The notes under the pieces: generated by a model | Databases searched by the model: none | What the model saw: only the letters and a program-made list of their open reading frames with translations | What the model was told of the DNA's origin: nothing | NCBI RefSeq assembly: GCF_014904745.1 | Contig: NZ_JACZCS010000026.1 | Span: 1 to 64,000, forward strand | Source: Oricola nitratireducens | Lineage (GTDB): Bacteria > Pseudomonadota > Alphaproteobacteria > Rhizobiales > Rhizobiaceae | Reading direction: 5' to 3' | DNA: 64,000 nt | Program-made: the position numbers and the translations under genes | Shown: in pieces, positions 42,449 to 52,252 of the stretch | Layout: each line of letters starts with the position of its first letter | Position numbering within the stretch: position 1 is the first letter of the stretch

Positions 42449-44008
42449 ATGCCGACTTTCAAAAGGCGTCCGAAACGCGCGTTCCGGACGGCGGCGTTGC
42501 TATGCGCCGCGCTGGCCTTCGGCCTTGCGGGCCCGGCGTCGGCGGCGATCACCAGCAGCGCGGTCGCGACCGGCACATATGCCGGCGAGACGGTGCGATC
42601 GGCTCCGGCAGATATGACGCTCGACGTCGAGAAGGGATCGCCGGCGCTCGCGCTCAGCACGGAGGCGACGGTCAATGACGACGACGGGACGCCGAACATC
42701 TCGGCCGGCGACACCGTCGAATTCACCATCGAGGTTCAAAACACCGGCGATGTCGGGCTGACGGGCGTCGCCATGGCGGTCGAGCTGACGCAGCGCCAGG
42801 AGACGTTCTCGCCGGCCGAACCGCCGCGCCTTGTCGGAGGCGACGAGACCAATCCGGGCATTCTGGATCGCGGCGAGACATGGCGGTACTCGGCGCGCTA
42901 CGTGCTGGCACTCGCCAATCTCGAAGCCCGCGACCCGATCACGGCAGCGGTGGTCGCGTCGGGCGAGGGGATCGGCATTGCGGTCACCGGCCGCTCGAGG
43001 GCAACGGCGGTGCTGCCGCCGCTGCAGGGCATCGCGCCGCGGCTGATCTCGCTGTCGCACACGCCGAGCGCAAGCGCGGCGGGCAAGGGCGATACGGTCG
43101 ATTACACGATCACGATCAGCAATCGCAGCGACCGCGAACTCGACACAAGGCTGGCCGGCATACTGTCCGACGGGATCGTCCTTGCGGCGGACAGCGCGGT
43201 CATCGACGGCGCGCTCGCGCATCCCCTGGTCGACGGGTCGGCACTCGATTTCGGCGATATCGCGGTTGCCGCCGGGGCCAGCGCGACGGTCACCTATTCG
43301 GCGCGTGTCAGCGCCGAGCCGGTGCGCGGCTTCCACGTCAATTCGGCGATGATCGCCGACCCGGCGACGGGCATCGCGCTGATCCCGCCGGCCAATGCGA
43401 CGGTGCAGACGGGAAGGGGGCCGCAAACCGGCTGCACCGGCATTTCCGTTCGCGTGTTCCACGACGACAACCGCGACGGGGAGCGCGAGGCCGACGAGGC
43501 CGGAATTTCGGGCGTACGCGTCTCGACGGACGATGCCGGCCCGTTCACGACCGATCCGTCCGGACGGTTCCATTCGCCCTGCGTGGCGGTCTCGCGGCTG
43601 GCCGGCATCGACCTGCGCTTCCGGCTCGACGAGGGCACGCTGCCGGACGGCTATTTCGTCACCACGCAGAACCCGCTCTCCATCCGGGTCGAACGCGGCG
43701 AAAGCGGCGCGGTCTCGTTCGGGGCGGCGGCGGCGCGGATCGTGCGGATCGACCTCAACGAGGCGGCGTTCCGGCGCAACACCGTCACGCCCGACGCGGA
43801 GATGACGGCCGGGATTACGCGGCTGATCTCGGTGCTCGGGCGCGAACCGTCGATCCTGCGCCTGACCTATTACGCGCATCGCGAGGACACCGATCTCTCC
43901 GAACGGCGTCTTGAGGCCGTGCGCAAGACAATCCTTTCCTACTGGACGGCGTCCGACCACGACTACGACCTGAAGATCGAGGCGCGTGTCGTGCAAAGCG
44001 ACGGATGA
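42449..44008 (+). CDS. Secreted DUF11/SdrD-B-type repeat protein with OmpA-like end
   Basis: The 519-residue protein has a signal peptide (RTAALLCAALAFGLAGPASA), two DUF11-like domains (GDTVEFTIEVQNTGDVGLTG and GDTVDYTITISNRSDRELDT) and one SdrD-B-like domain with a calcium-type loop, VRVFHDDNRDGEREADEAGI. It ends in a motif like OmpA peptidoglycan-binding domains (YYAHREDTDLSERRLEAVRK). This architecture occurs in large bacterial surface proteins. A GTG at 42431 is an alternative start. It pairs with the preceding gene, probably one transcript. Confidence 0.77.
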   Translation: MPTFKRRPKRAFRTAALLCAALAFGLAGPASAAITSSAVATGTYAGETVRSAPADMTLDVEKGSPALALSTEATVNDDDGTPNISAGDTVEFTIEVQNTGDVGLTGVAMAVELTQRQETFSPAEPPRLVGGDETNPGILDRGETWRYSARYVLALANLEARDPITAAVVASGEGIGIAVTGRSRATAVLPPLQGIAPRLISLSHTPSASAAGKGDTVDYTITISNRSDRELDTRLAGILSDGIVLAADSAVIDGALAHPLVDGSALDFGDIAVAAGASATVTYSARVSAEPVRGFHVNSAMIADPATGIALIPPANATVQTGRGPQTGCTGISVRVFHDDNRDGEREADEAGISGVRVSTDDAGPFTTDPSGRFHSPCVAVSRLAGIDLRFRLDEGTLPDGYFVTTQNPLSIRVERGESGAVSFGAAAARIVRIDLNEAAFRRNTVTPDAEMTAGITRLISVLGREPSILRLTYYAHREDTDLSERRLEAVRKTILSYWTASDHDYDLKIEARVVQSDG

Positions 44009-44077
44009 GCCGGCGCAGTTGACGAGTCTGAAACCTATCGATAATTCAAGAATTGTTGATATGTTGGGAATCGCCTC

Positions 44078-44755
44078 ATGGACGCCTCGCGCAAATATGC
44101 AGCCGAATTCATCGGGACGGGATTTCTGCTCGCGACCGTCGTCGGATCGGGGATCATGGCCGAGCGACTGGCGGGCGGAAACGTCGCCATCGCGCTGCTC
44201 GGAAACACGATCCCGACCGGCGCGATTCTTGTCGTGCTGATCACCATGCTCGGGCCGATCTCGGGCGCGCATTTCAATCCGGCCGTGACCTTCGCCTTCT
44301 GGCTGCGCCGCGAGATCGCGGCACGCGAAAGCCTGGTCTATATTGCGGTGCAGGTCGCGGGCGGACTTGCCGGCGTCTGGGCGGCGCATGCGATGTTCGG
44401 CGAGGACATTTTCCAGGCCTCGACCAAGATGCGTACCGGCGGCGCGCAATGGTTCGCCGAGTTCGTGGCGACATTCGGCCTCGTCTTCACGATCTTCGCG
44501 ACGCTGAATGCGAACGAGAAGGCGGTCGCGATGGCGGTCGGGCTCTACATCACGGCGGCCTACTGGTTCACCGCCTCGACGTCGTTCGCCAATCCGGCCG
44601 TCACTGTGGCGCGGGCGTTCTCGGACACCTTCGCCGGCATCCGGCCCACGGACATGCCCTGGTTCATCGCGATGCAATTCATTGGCGCGGCCGCCGCCTT
44701 CGCGGTCTGCCGCTGGCTGCTGGCGGACGGCAAGGAACAACCCGAAGCGGGTTGA
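44078..44755 (+). CDS. Aquaporin-family channel with atypical selectivity filter
   Basis: The 225-residue inner-membrane protein has six predicted helices and both NPA boxes: HFNPAVTF (67-69) and FANPAVTVAR (172-174). The Arg expected just after the second NPA is Val175. The positions matching H174 and T183 of AqpZ are Ala160 and Ser169, so the pore is wide and uncharged. It may pass glycerol, arsenite or other neutral solutes rather than water alone. glpK follows 63 bases downstream, which favours a glycerol facilitator role. Confidence 0.85.
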   Translation: MDASRKYAAEFIGTGFLLATVVGSGIMAERLAGGNVAIALLGNTIPTGAILVVLITMLGPISGAHFNPAVTFAFWLRREIAARESLVYIAVQVAGGLAGVWAAHAMFGEDIFQASTKMRTGGAQWFAEFVATFGLVFTIFATLNANEKAVAMAVGLYITAAYWFTASTSFANPAVTVARAFSDTFAGIRPTDMPWFIAMQFIGAAAAFAVCRWLLADGKEQPEAG

Positions 44756-44818
44756 AGCCGTCCACGCGATCTGATTGTAATCCTCGCCGACGCGGACCGG
44801 ATCGGGAGGAGACATTCA

Positions 44819-46315
44819 ATGGGCGGCTATGTTCTGGCGATCGACCAGGGGACCACGTCCTCGCGCGCCATCGTGTTCGACGCGCAGCAGAGGATCGCCG
44901 GCGCCGGCCAGAAGGAGTTTCCGCAACATTTCCCGAAATCCGGCTGGGTCGAACACGAGCTGGAGGATATCTGGCAGAGCGTGGTCGGAACCTGCCGGGC
45001 GGCGATCGCCGATGCGGGCATCGCCGCATCCGACATCGCCGCTATCGGCATCACCAACCAGCGCGAGACGGTGGCGCTGTGGGACCGCAAGACGGGCGAA
45101 CCGGCGCACCGCGCCATTGTCTGGCAGGACCGGCGCACCGCCGACTTCTGCGACGGGTTGAAGGCCAAGGGGCACGAGGCCGAGTTCACCGAGAAAACCG
45201 GGCTGCTGCTCGATCCCTATTTCTCCGGCACCAAGATCGCCTGGATGCTCGACAATGTCGACGGACTGCGCGCCCGCGCCGAGGCCGGCGAGATCGCCTT
45301 CGGCACGATCGACAGTTTCCTGATCTGGCGGCTGACCGGCGGCGCGCGCCATGTCACCGACGCAACCAACGCCTCGCGCACGCTGATCTACAACATCGCC
45401 GAGAACCGCTGGGACGACGGGCTTTTGTCGATCCTGAACATCCCGTCCGCGATCCTGCCGGAGGTGCTCGATTGCGCCGCCGATTTCGGTACGGCCAAAG
45501 CCGACATCCTCGGCGCGGCGATCCCGGTCTATGGCGTTGCCGGCGACCAGCAGGCGGCGACCATCGGCCAGGCCTGTTTCGCGCCGGGCATGTTCAAGTC
45601 GACCTACGGAACGGGCTGCTTCGCGCTGCTCAACACCGGCACCGACCGTGTCGCCTCGAAGAACCGGATGCTGACGACCATCGCCTATCGCCTGAACGGC
45701 GAGACGACCTATGCGCTGGAAGGCTCGATCTTCATGGCCGGCGCGTCGGTGCAGTGGCTGCGCGACGGGCTCGGCATCATCGACAATGCTGCCGAAAGCG
45801 GCGTGATGGCCGAGAAGGCCGACCCGGAACAGGACATCTATCTGGTGCCGGCCTTTGTCGGCCTCGGCGCGCCGCACTGGGACGCCAATGCGCGCGGCGC
45901 GCTGTTCGGGCTGACGCGCGGGACCGGGCCGAACGAGATCGCCCGGGCGACGCTGGAATCGGTCTGCTACCAGACCCGCGACCTGTTGGAGGCGATGCAT
46001 GCCGACTGGGACGCGCCGGACCATGCCTCGACGACGCTGCGCGTCGATGGCGGCATGGTGGCCTCCGACTGGACGATGCAGTGCCTCGCCGACATCCTCG
46101 ACGCGCCGGTCGACCGTCCGCAGGTCCTGGAGACGACGGCGCTCGGCGCGGCATGGCTCGCCGGGTCGCATGCCGGCGTCTGGCCGGATCGCGACGGATT
46201 CGCCAAGACCTGGGCGCTGGAGAAGAAGTTCAGCCCGAACATGGGCGAGGAGGAAAGGTCGCGCAAATATGCCGGCTGGCGGGACGCGGTGTCGCGGACG
46301 CTTTCGGCGCGCTGA
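44819..46315 (+). CDS. glpK: Glycerol kinase
   Basis: The 498-residue FGGY-family kinase phosphorylates glycerol to glycerol-3-phosphate. It begins [18 protein letters not shown] and has [33 protein letters not shown] and [12 protein letters not shown], all characteristic of GlpK. A GGGAGGAG ribosome site precedes the ATG. It follows the aquaporin-like gene on the same strand, forming a probable glycerol uptake and trapping pair. No glpD or glpR is visible. Confidence 0.94.
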   Translation: MGGYVLAIDQGTTSSRAIVFDAQQRIAGAGQKEFPQHFPKSGWVEHELEDIWQSVVGTCRAAIADAGIAASDIAAIGITNQRETVALWDRKTGEPAHRAIVWQDRRTADFCDGLKAKGHEAEFTEKTGLLLDPYFSGTKIAWMLDNVDGLRARAEAGEIAFGTIDSFLIWRLTGGARHVTDATNASRTLIYNIAENRWDDGLLSILNIPSAILPEVLDCAADFGTAKADILGAAIPVYGVAGDQQAATIGQACFAPGMFKSTYGTGCFALLNTGTDRVASKNRMLTTIAYRLNGETTYALEGSIFMAGASVQWLRDGLGIIDNAAESGVMAEKADPEQDIYLVPAFVGLGAPHWDANARGALFGLTRGTGPNEIARATLESVCYQTRDLLEAMHADWDAPDHASTTLRVDGGMVASDWTMQCLADILDAPVDRPQVLETTALGAAWLAGSHAGVWPDRDGFAKTWALEKKFSPNMGEEERSRKYAGWRDAVSRTLSAR

Positions 46316-46377
46316 TCAGGCCTTTGGCGCGAATGCCGGGTGCGACCATTGACGAAACACCTGTGGTGATCGGCCTG

Positions 46378-48705
46378 TCACGCTTGCGCCGGCTCTCCAT
46401 CTATCAACACGCTAATCCCCTCCGGCACGTTAAGCACCTCCAGCACAGTTGTTCCGTCGTCCCGCTTTATGAAACGCAGATCAACGCCGTGATCGCCGAT
46501 CCGCAGATCTGCAATCGTCAATTGCGAGACGGCGACCGGAAGGGCTGGCCGCCGGACGTGAACGGTGCGGTCGACGGCATCAACGGTCAGCCCCAAGCTT
46601 GACACAAGGCAAAGAAACGGCGCTCCTGCCGCCCATGCCTGGGGTGCGCAGGCGGACGGATACGCAACAGGCCGGCCATGCTCCCTTCGATCGAAGCCGC
46701 ACCATAATTCCGGCAAGCGGTGATGGTCGAACTCGCATGCTGCATTGAAAAGCGCCGTCGTTATCCGGCTGGCGTCGCGGGTGTATCCATAACGCGCCAG
46801 GCCTGCGGCAATCAGGCTGTTGTCATGCGGCCAGATACTGCCCGTATGGTATCCCATCGGATTGTACCGCGCCGCGCCGGCGGCGATTGTCCGCAACCCC
46901 CAACCGGTCAGCAGAGCCGGCGTCCGCAGGGTTTCGGCGAGTTGCCGCGTCCGCTCATCGGCAACCGCGCCGGCAAAAAGCATGTGCCCGGCATTCGAGC
47001 TGACGACCCGGATTCGTTCCTTGTTTCCGTCGAGTCCGATGCAGAAGCTCTTCAGATCGTCGTCCCAGAATTTTTCGTCTATTTTCGCCGAAAGGTTCTC
47101 TGCATGGAGCCGCAAGCGGGCCGCCTCATCGGCGGACCCAAGCGCCGCTAGAAGCTCCGCACCGTCGCGCAGGGCCGCGACATGATAGGCCTGTATCTCG
47201 ATCAGCGCGATCGGACCGTCGCACAAAGTGCCGTCGGCGTGGAAAATGGCGTCTTCCGAATCCTTCCATCCCTGGTTTCGCAGTCCCGTCTCTGTCGCGC
47301 GGGAATATTCGATCAGGTCGTCGCCGTCCCGGTCGCCGTAATCGCGCGCCCAGGCGAGCGCGGCGCGGATCGACGGCTCCAGGCGGCGGATGTGTTCCAG
47401 ATCGGCGGTGCGCCGATAATAAGCGCCGGCCAGAATCACGAAGAGCAGCGTCTGGTCCGCGCCGCCATAGTAGAGCTCAAAGGGTACCTCGCCGGCCCGC
47501 GCCATTTCGCCCGCGCGCGTCTCGTGCATGATCTTTCCGGGTTCGGCGTCCCGGATTTCCGATGTCCCGGTCGCCTGCTTCGTCGCAAGGAAGTCCAGTA
47601 CGCCTGCCGCGAGACAGGGATCGAGCCAAAGGCATTGCATTGCGGCGATAATGCCGTCCCGACCGAAAGGTACGGAAAACCATGGTGTGCCCGCATAAGG
47701 ATAGGGTCCGGTCGGCAAGTCCGCTGTCAGCATGGCCAGGTCGGAGGACGACCGAAGCAGCCAAGCGTCAAATTCGGGGCGGTCGGTGGTAATCCGCTGA
47801 GTCCGGTCTATGCGAACGCGCACCCGGTTGCGCACGGTCGAAAGCGCCAGGGTGCGATCCGGGACGGCCTGATTGAAATCGCCGCCCGAGCGTCCCCCGG
47901 GATGTTCGCCCTTGCTCCGGCCCTTGCTCGAACCCGGATGTTCCTGCCAAACGCGGACGGCCAAACGGATCGAGGCCGATTTGCCCGCGGGAATTTCGAG
48001 GTTGATGTGAACCCGGCTTCCGCGAACGACGACAGGCACGTCGAAGACGATCTCGGTCGACAGGATGATATTGTCGAAGGTCAGGTACGAGAATATTACG
48101 CCATTGTCCGTCGAGCGCGGCGCAAGATGCCGGCCACGTACGTGCCTTTCCGCGCCGCGCACCTCAAAAATATCGCGATAGTCGGCATAGCAATCGAACA
48201 CGACATCCAGCACGGCATTTTGAAGGCCGTAATTCGTCAGTTCGACAGCTTCATGCAGAAAGTTGATACCGAGGAAACGTTCGCGGCTTACGTGAATCTG
48301 GTAGGGATCGAAAATGTGCCCTTCGGAATCGATCAGGCGCATATTGGCCGTATCGCAGCGGAAAACGACCGCGTCGTCATCGACCTCGGCTTCCATGGGA
48401 ATGGGCTGTGTCTGGTTCAGCGTGAGCACGAGCCTCGAGAGCATCCGCGTATCACGCAGGAACAGACCGTCCTTGGATTGTGCCTCTCCGGCAATTCCCT
48501 GCGGTCCGTTCATGTCCCCGTTCGATGCGAAGACGGCGAACAGGTCGCCGTCTTTGAGAACGTAAAACTCACCGCGCGTATCGGGACCGAAGTCGTTCGG
48601 CGCCAGTCCGCCGGGATGTATCGCCTCCTCGGCGAGCGGCTCGGAAGGTATGTCGCTAGCCTTGGACAATATTGCTCCTTCGTGGTTGGTCTGCTTGTCC
48701 GGCAC
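46378..48705 (-). CDS. Amylo-alpha-1,6-glucosidase-like glycoside hydrolase
   Basis: The 775-residue protein matches the bacterial amylo-alpha-1,6-glucosidase family: an N-terminal glycogen-debranching-type beta domain (about 45-260) and a C-terminal (alpha/alpha)6 barrel. Visible motifs include PWFSVPFGRDGIIAAMQCLWLDP, FELYYGGADQTLLF, DGPIALIEIQAY and MGYHTGSIWPHDNSLIAAG. Its substrate is probably an alpha-glucan or a product of the glycosyltransferase encoded just upstream. The start is GTG with no strong ribosome site. It converges with glpK. Confidence 0.85.
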   Translation of the reverse strand: MPDKQTNHEGAILSKASDIPSEPLAEEAIHPGGLAPNDFGPDTRGEFYVLKDGDLFAVFASNGDMNGPQGIAGEAQSKDGLFLRDTRMLSRLVLTLNQTQPIPMEAEVDDDAVVFRCDTANMRLIDSEGHIFDPYQIHVSRERFLGINFLHEAVELTNYGLQNAVLDVVFDCYADYRDIFEVRGAERHVRGRHLAPRSTDNGVIFSYLTFDNIILSTEIVFDVPVVVRGSRVHINLEIPAGKSASIRLAVRVWQEHPGSSKGRSKGEHPGGRSGGDFNQAVPDRTLALSTVRNRVRVRIDRTQRITTDRPEFDAWLLRSSSDLAMLTADLPTGPYPYAGTPWFSVPFGRDGIIAAMQCLWLDPCLAAGVLDFLATKQATGTSEIRDAEPGKIMHETRAGEMARAGEVPFELYYGGADQTLLFVILAGAYYRRTADLEHIRRLEPSIRAALAWARDYGDRDGDDLIEYSRATETGLRNQGWKDSEDAIFHADGTLCDGPIALIEIQAYHVAALRDGAELLAALGSADEAARLRLHAENLSAKIDEKFWDDDLKSFCIGLDGNKERIRVVSSNAGHMLFAGAVADERTRQLAETLRTPALLTGWGLRTIAAGAARYNPMGYHTGSIWPHDNSLIAAGLARYGYTRDASRITTALFNAACEFDHHRLPELWCGFDRREHGRPVAYPSACAPQAWAAGAPFLCLVSSLGLTVDAVDRTVHVRRPALPVAVSQLTIADLRIGDHGVDLRFIKRDDGTTVLEVLNVPEGISVLIDGEPAQA

Positions 48706-48773
48706 AACATTGTCGGGATCATATGCGCCCGGCGGCAGGACATTTTCTGCTGCAGGCGGAACAGCTCGCTTCG

Positions 48774-49844
48774 CTACGCGACGTGTTTACCCGGTTGGAC
48801 CGAGCAATCTTCATACAGGCGGCGATAGACTTCCACATAGCTGGACACCATCGCGGAATCGGAAAACCGCGCTTCGAAATGCGCGCGAATACGCGCGCGA
48901 TCCAGACGAAGCGTATCCTCCAGGGCGTCAGCGGCTTCCTCGACATCACTTACGATTGTGCCCGTTACGCCCTCGTCGATCACTTCGGGCACAGAGCCGC
49001 AGCCAAAAGCCAGGACCGGGGTTCCGCAGGCCATCGCCTCGATCATCGTAAGCCCGAACGGTTCCGGCCAGGCGATGGGGAAGAGAAGCGCATCCGCCAT
49101 GCTCAGGAATTCCGATTTCTGGTCTTCCCCGATTTCACCGACATATTCGATGCGGTGTCCATCAATCAGCGGCAGTATCTCGTCGTGCCAGTAGCGTTGT
49201 TCCAGGTCATTGATCCGGGCTGCAATCTTCAGGCGGCGGCCGGTCCGCTTGGCAATGCTGATCGCCTGGCGAATGCCCTTGTCCGGATCGACGCGGCCGA
49301 GAAACGCAAGATAACCTTCTTCGCCGGCCCGGTCCGTACGGGGTATCATCCGGTACTGATCGAGCGGATAGCCATGCGGAATGGTCGCCTGCCAGTTGAG
49401 GTTCGGCAGCGGCCGGCGCTGGCTGTCAGACGCAGAGACGACCGGGAAATGGCGATAGGGCGCGAAGAACTCCCTCAGGCCGACAAGATCCAGCCGACCA
49501 TGAAATGTCGTCAACGTTTTATACGAGATGTCGTCGAAGAGCGGGAATTGCAGCAGGTCGGTGTGGAAATGGATGATGTCGAACTCGTCAACGCGCTCGC
49601 GGACGCGCCGCAGCATGGTGAGTTGATCGGCTACCTCTGATGAGGGCCGCGGGTCGGTCATGATCGGACGGTCCCGGCAGGGGATCAGATGCGCGTCGAT
49701 ACAGCTGTCCGCGGTGGCGAAAACCGAAACGTCATGTCCGGCCCATGTCAATCCGTTTGCGAGCGCCGCAACAACCCTTTCGGTGCCGCCGTAAGTCCTT
49801 GGCGGAACCGCGAGAAGAAGTGGCGTGACCAATGCAATACGCAA
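48774..49844 (-). CDS. Glycosyltransferase family 4 (GT-B)
   Basis: The 356-residue enzyme begins MRIALVTPLLLAVPPRTYGG and ends in a C-terminal GT-B domain with the EX7E motif of GT4 in WPEPFGLTMIEAMACGTPVLAF. ARINDLEQRYWHDEILP and GRVDPDKGIRQAISI belong to the sugar-nucleotide half. It probably adds a hexose to a glycan or glycolipid. The TTG at 49844 has AGGAG nine bases upstream and is preferred over the GTG at 49910. The 272 bases up to the MarR gene hold no further gene that I can see. Confidence 0.85.
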   Translation of the reverse strand: MRIALVTPLLLAVPPRTYGGTERVVAALANGLTWAGHDVSVFATADSCIDAHLIPCRDRPIMTDPRPSSEVADQLTMLRRVRERVDEFDIIHFHTDLLQFPLFDDISYKTLTTFHGRLDLVGLREFFAPYRHFPVVSASDSQRRPLPNLNWQATIPHGYPLDQYRMIPRTDRAGEEGYLAFLGRVDPDKGIRQAISIAKRTGRRLKIAARINDLEQRYWHDEILPLIDGHRIEYVGEIGEDQKSEFLSMADALLFPIAWPEPFGLTMIEAMACGTPVLAFGCGSVPEVIDEGVTGTIVSDVEEAADALEDTLRLDRARIRAHFEARFSDSAMVSSYVEVYRRLYEDCSVQPGKHVA

Positions 49845-50116
49845 GCAAACACTCTCCTGAGTTTTCGTGAGTGTATGATGCTTTCTCCCGGTGACGCGCA
49901 ATGCACTCACAATAGGCCCGGGACCGCGTCCCGACCGTCATCGCGTGTACCAAAATAGGACATATATCTGCTGCAAACGTTGATCTTCGTCAATTGCAGC
50001 CTACGGATTCGTCTGGCGGGAGGTCCACATTCCTCTCCGTCATGGTCGCGTCCCGCCGGCGGCGCGGATCGAGTTGACGAAAGCCGCGGCTGTTTGCGGG
50101 TCAGCCCCCGGGTTTT

Positions 50117-50545
50117 CTATGCGGTCATCTTCTCAAGCAGCGAGAGCGCATCCGCGATGGTGCGCATCTGGTGATCGTCGAGCCGCCGCAACAGCTCTTC
50201 CTCCCGCGCCTTCAGAAGGCTGACAAGCTTGTCATATTCGATGCGGCCCCTGGCCGTCAGGGCGAGATGCTCGATGCGGCGGTCCGCCTCGTCGCGGTTG
50301 CGGTCGAGCCAGCGGCGCGCCTCCAGCGCGGAGACCGCGCGCGACACCTTGGTCTTGTGCAGGCCGGTGCGGCGCACGATCTCGCGGGCCGTCAGCGTGT
50401 CGGCCTCGCCGAGATGGGCGAGTACTTTCCATTCCGGCCGAGTCATGCCGTGCTGGTCGCGATAGACCGGCTGGAAATGCCGGCTGACGGCTTCCGAGAT
50501 GCGGTCGAGGCGGTAGGGCAGGAAGGTTTCGAGGTCGAAGGTCAA
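50117..50545 (-). CDS. MarR-family transcriptional regulator
   Basis: The 142-residue protein has a winged helix-turn-helix with MTRPEWKVLAHLGEADTLTA, REIVRRTGLHKTKVSRAVSALE and the wing LDRNRDEADRRIEHLALTARG. The frame runs upstream into ureG, so the start is a TTG at 50545 or CTG at 50551, with the ureG stop at 50548; a position just after the ureG stop is expected. Coupling to ureG is unusual; the target is unknown. Whether it regulates urease cannot be told from sequence. Confidence 0.82.
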   Translation of the reverse strand: MTFDLETFLPYRLDRISEAVSRHFQPVYRDQHGMTRPEWKVLAHLGEADTLTAREIVRRTGLHKTKVSRAVSALEARRWLDRNRDEADRRIEHLALTARGRIEYDKLVSLLKAREEELLRRLDDHQMRTIADALSLLEKMTA

Positions 50546-50547
50546 GC

Positions 50548-51159
50548 TCAGAGTCCGCCCTGGGTGGTGACGAAATCGACGATTTCGGCGACGCCGTTGC
50601 CGTGTCTGAGATCCGTGAACAGGAACGGCCGGTCGGCGCGCCCAGCGGCGGCGTCGGCGCGCATGCGTTCCAGATCGGCGCCGACATGCGGCGCGAGATC
50701 GGCCTTGTTGATGATCAACAGGTCTGAGCGCGAGATCGCCGGGCCGCCCTTGCGCGGGATGTCGTCGCCCTGGCAGACCGAGATCACGTAGAGCGACAGG
50801 TCCGCGAGATCCGGCGAGAAGGTCGCGGCGAGATTGTCGCCGCCGGATTCGATGAAAATCACCTCGATGCCGGGAACCCGTTCCCGCAGACGCTCGATGG
50901 CGCGCAGATTGATCGAGGCGTCCTCGCGGATGGCGGTGTGCGGGCAGCCGCCGGTTTCCACGCCCTCGATGCGTTCGGCGGGCAGCGCCTGCATGCGGGT
51001 CAGCGCCTCGGCGTCCTCGGCGGTGTAGATGTCGTTGGTGACGACGCCGATCGAGAAGCTGTCGCGCATCGCCTTGCAGAGTTCGGCGGTCAGGGTCGTC
51101 TTGCCGGAGCCGACCGGCCCGCCGATGCCGATGCGCAGGGGCCCGTTTGGTGAGGTCAT
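50548..51159 (-). CDS. ureG: Urease accessory protein UreG
   Basis: The 203-residue GTPase drives nickel insertion into urease. P-loop [18 protein letters not shown] is at 9-26, and [32 protein letters not shown] and [20 protein letters not shown] follow, all invariant UreG motifs. It lies three bases downstream of a DUF3995-like membrane gene and upstream of a MarR gene. Confidence 0.95.
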   Translation of the reverse strand: MTSPNGPLRIGIGGPVGSGKTTLTAELCKAMRDSFSIGVVTNDIYTAEDAEALTRMQALPAERIEGVETGGCPHTAIREDASINLRAIERLRERVPGIEVIFIESGGDNLAATFSPDLADLSLYVISVCQGDDIPRKGGPAISRSDLLIINKADLAPHVGADLERMRADAAAGRADRPFLFTDLRHGNGVAEIVDFVTTQGGL

Positions 51160-51161
51160 GT

Positions 51162-51596
51162 TCAGTTACTCCAGATGAGCGCGGCGATGCCCAGTCCCAC
51201 GCCGATGCAAAGCGGCGAATAATAGCGCCGGTCAAGTGTCCTGAAGGGCTGTTCCGGCGTCAGCCGGGCCCAGGCGGAGGTATATCCGGCGAGGCCGCGC
51301 GACAGGAAGACGAGTCCGGCAATTCCCGACGCGATGAGGACAAGCGTGTCGGGCAGCCATGGCAGGCCGCTCGCAAAGGACAGGGCTGCGACCAGCAGGG
51401 CGCAGGTAAAGAGCGCGAGAGCCACGACCAGGCAGGATAATGTGTCGGGCATGCGCGCCATGCCGCGGAAGCCGGCGATGGCGTGCGTCAGCGCAGCCTC
51501 GTCGCGCACGGGCCACCAGATTTTCGCGCCCCAGGCGAGGTGCAGGAGCGCCAGGGCAGTGAGGATTGCCGACAGGACGATTCCGAGTGCGATCAT
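51162..51596 (-). CDS. Small integral membrane protein, DUF3995-like
   Basis: The 144-residue protein has four predicted membrane helices (about 5-25, 52-72, 80-98 and 125-143) and a [13 protein letters not shown] segment between the first two, as in DUF3995 proteins. Function is unknown. It is sandwiched between ureF and ureG and its ATG overlaps the ureF stop in ATGA, so it is co-translated with urease accessory genes. A role in nickel or ammonia handling would be speculation. Confidence 0.7.
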   Translation of the reverse strand: MIALGIVLSAILTALALLHLAWGAKIWWPVRDEAALTHAIAGFRGMARMPDTLSCLVVALALFTCALLVAALSFASGLPWLPDTLVLIASGIAGLVFLSRGLAGYTSAWARLTPEQPFRTLDRRYYSPLCIGVGLGIAALIWSN

Positions 51597-52252
51597 GACA
51601 GGAAAAGCCTCGGTTCAAGGGTTTCGTGATTCATCGCGGCAATGTCCGCCAGAATCGTCGCGCTGCCAAGATCGTCCAGCGTCGAGGACGCGGCGCGCGA
51701 CGCGGTTCGCGCGATGACCGGTTCCAGGTCGGCAAGCAGTTTCGCCGCGCCGCGCTGGCCGGTGACCGACAGGCGGATCGCCGCCTGCAACTGGTTGGCG
51801 ACGAAGGCGTGCAGGAAGGCGGCAAGCCCGTCTTCGAGCGCGATCGCCTGCAGGCCGCAGGCGGCGCCGACGGCGACGCAGAGCGGCGTGCCGCGCGGCG
51901 GCAGAACCTCGGGTTCGAACCAGTTGGCGGCGGCCTCCAGAAAGCCGCTTCCCTGATCGACGGTCTCGCGGTGGCGTTCGGCCGAACCGGTCATGGCGCG
52001 GGCCAGGGCGGCGATTTCGGCGATGTCACCGGCGCTCGCTGCCGCTCGCCAACTCGCCGCGAAGACCACCGCGTCGTTCCATTGCGGGCCTTTTGCGAGA
52101 AGCGCTTCCAGCCAGGCGCGCAGGCTGTCGGGATCGGCGACGGTGCGGCCGGCGACGGCCTGTTCCAGTGCCGCCGAATAGGCGTAGCCCCCGGTCGGGA
52201 AGACCGGCGACAGCCAGGACATCAGCCGCAGGAGATTGGCGGAACCGGTCAC
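51593..52252 (-). CDS. ureF: Urease accessory protein UreF
   Basis: The 219-residue helical protein helps UreD and UreG load nickel onto urease. Typical features are LLRLMSWLSPVFPTGGYAYS near the start and QGSGFLEAAANWFEPEVLPP and HAFVANQLQAAIRLSVTGQR. The GTG start at 52252 overlaps the stop of the YrhK-like gene in GTGA. The longer open frame upstream runs through that gene and is not likely to be used. Confidence 0.92.
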   Translation of the reverse strand: MTGSANLLRLMSWLSPVFPTGGYAYSAALEQAVAGRTVADPDSLRAWLEALLAKGPQWNDAVVFAASWRAAASAGDIAEIAALARAMTGSAERHRETVDQGSGFLEAAANWFEPEVLPPRGTPLCVAVGAACGLQAIALEDGLAAFLHAFVANQLQAAIRLSVTGQRGAAKLLADLEPVIARTASRAASSTLDDLGSATILADIAAMNHETLEPRLFLS

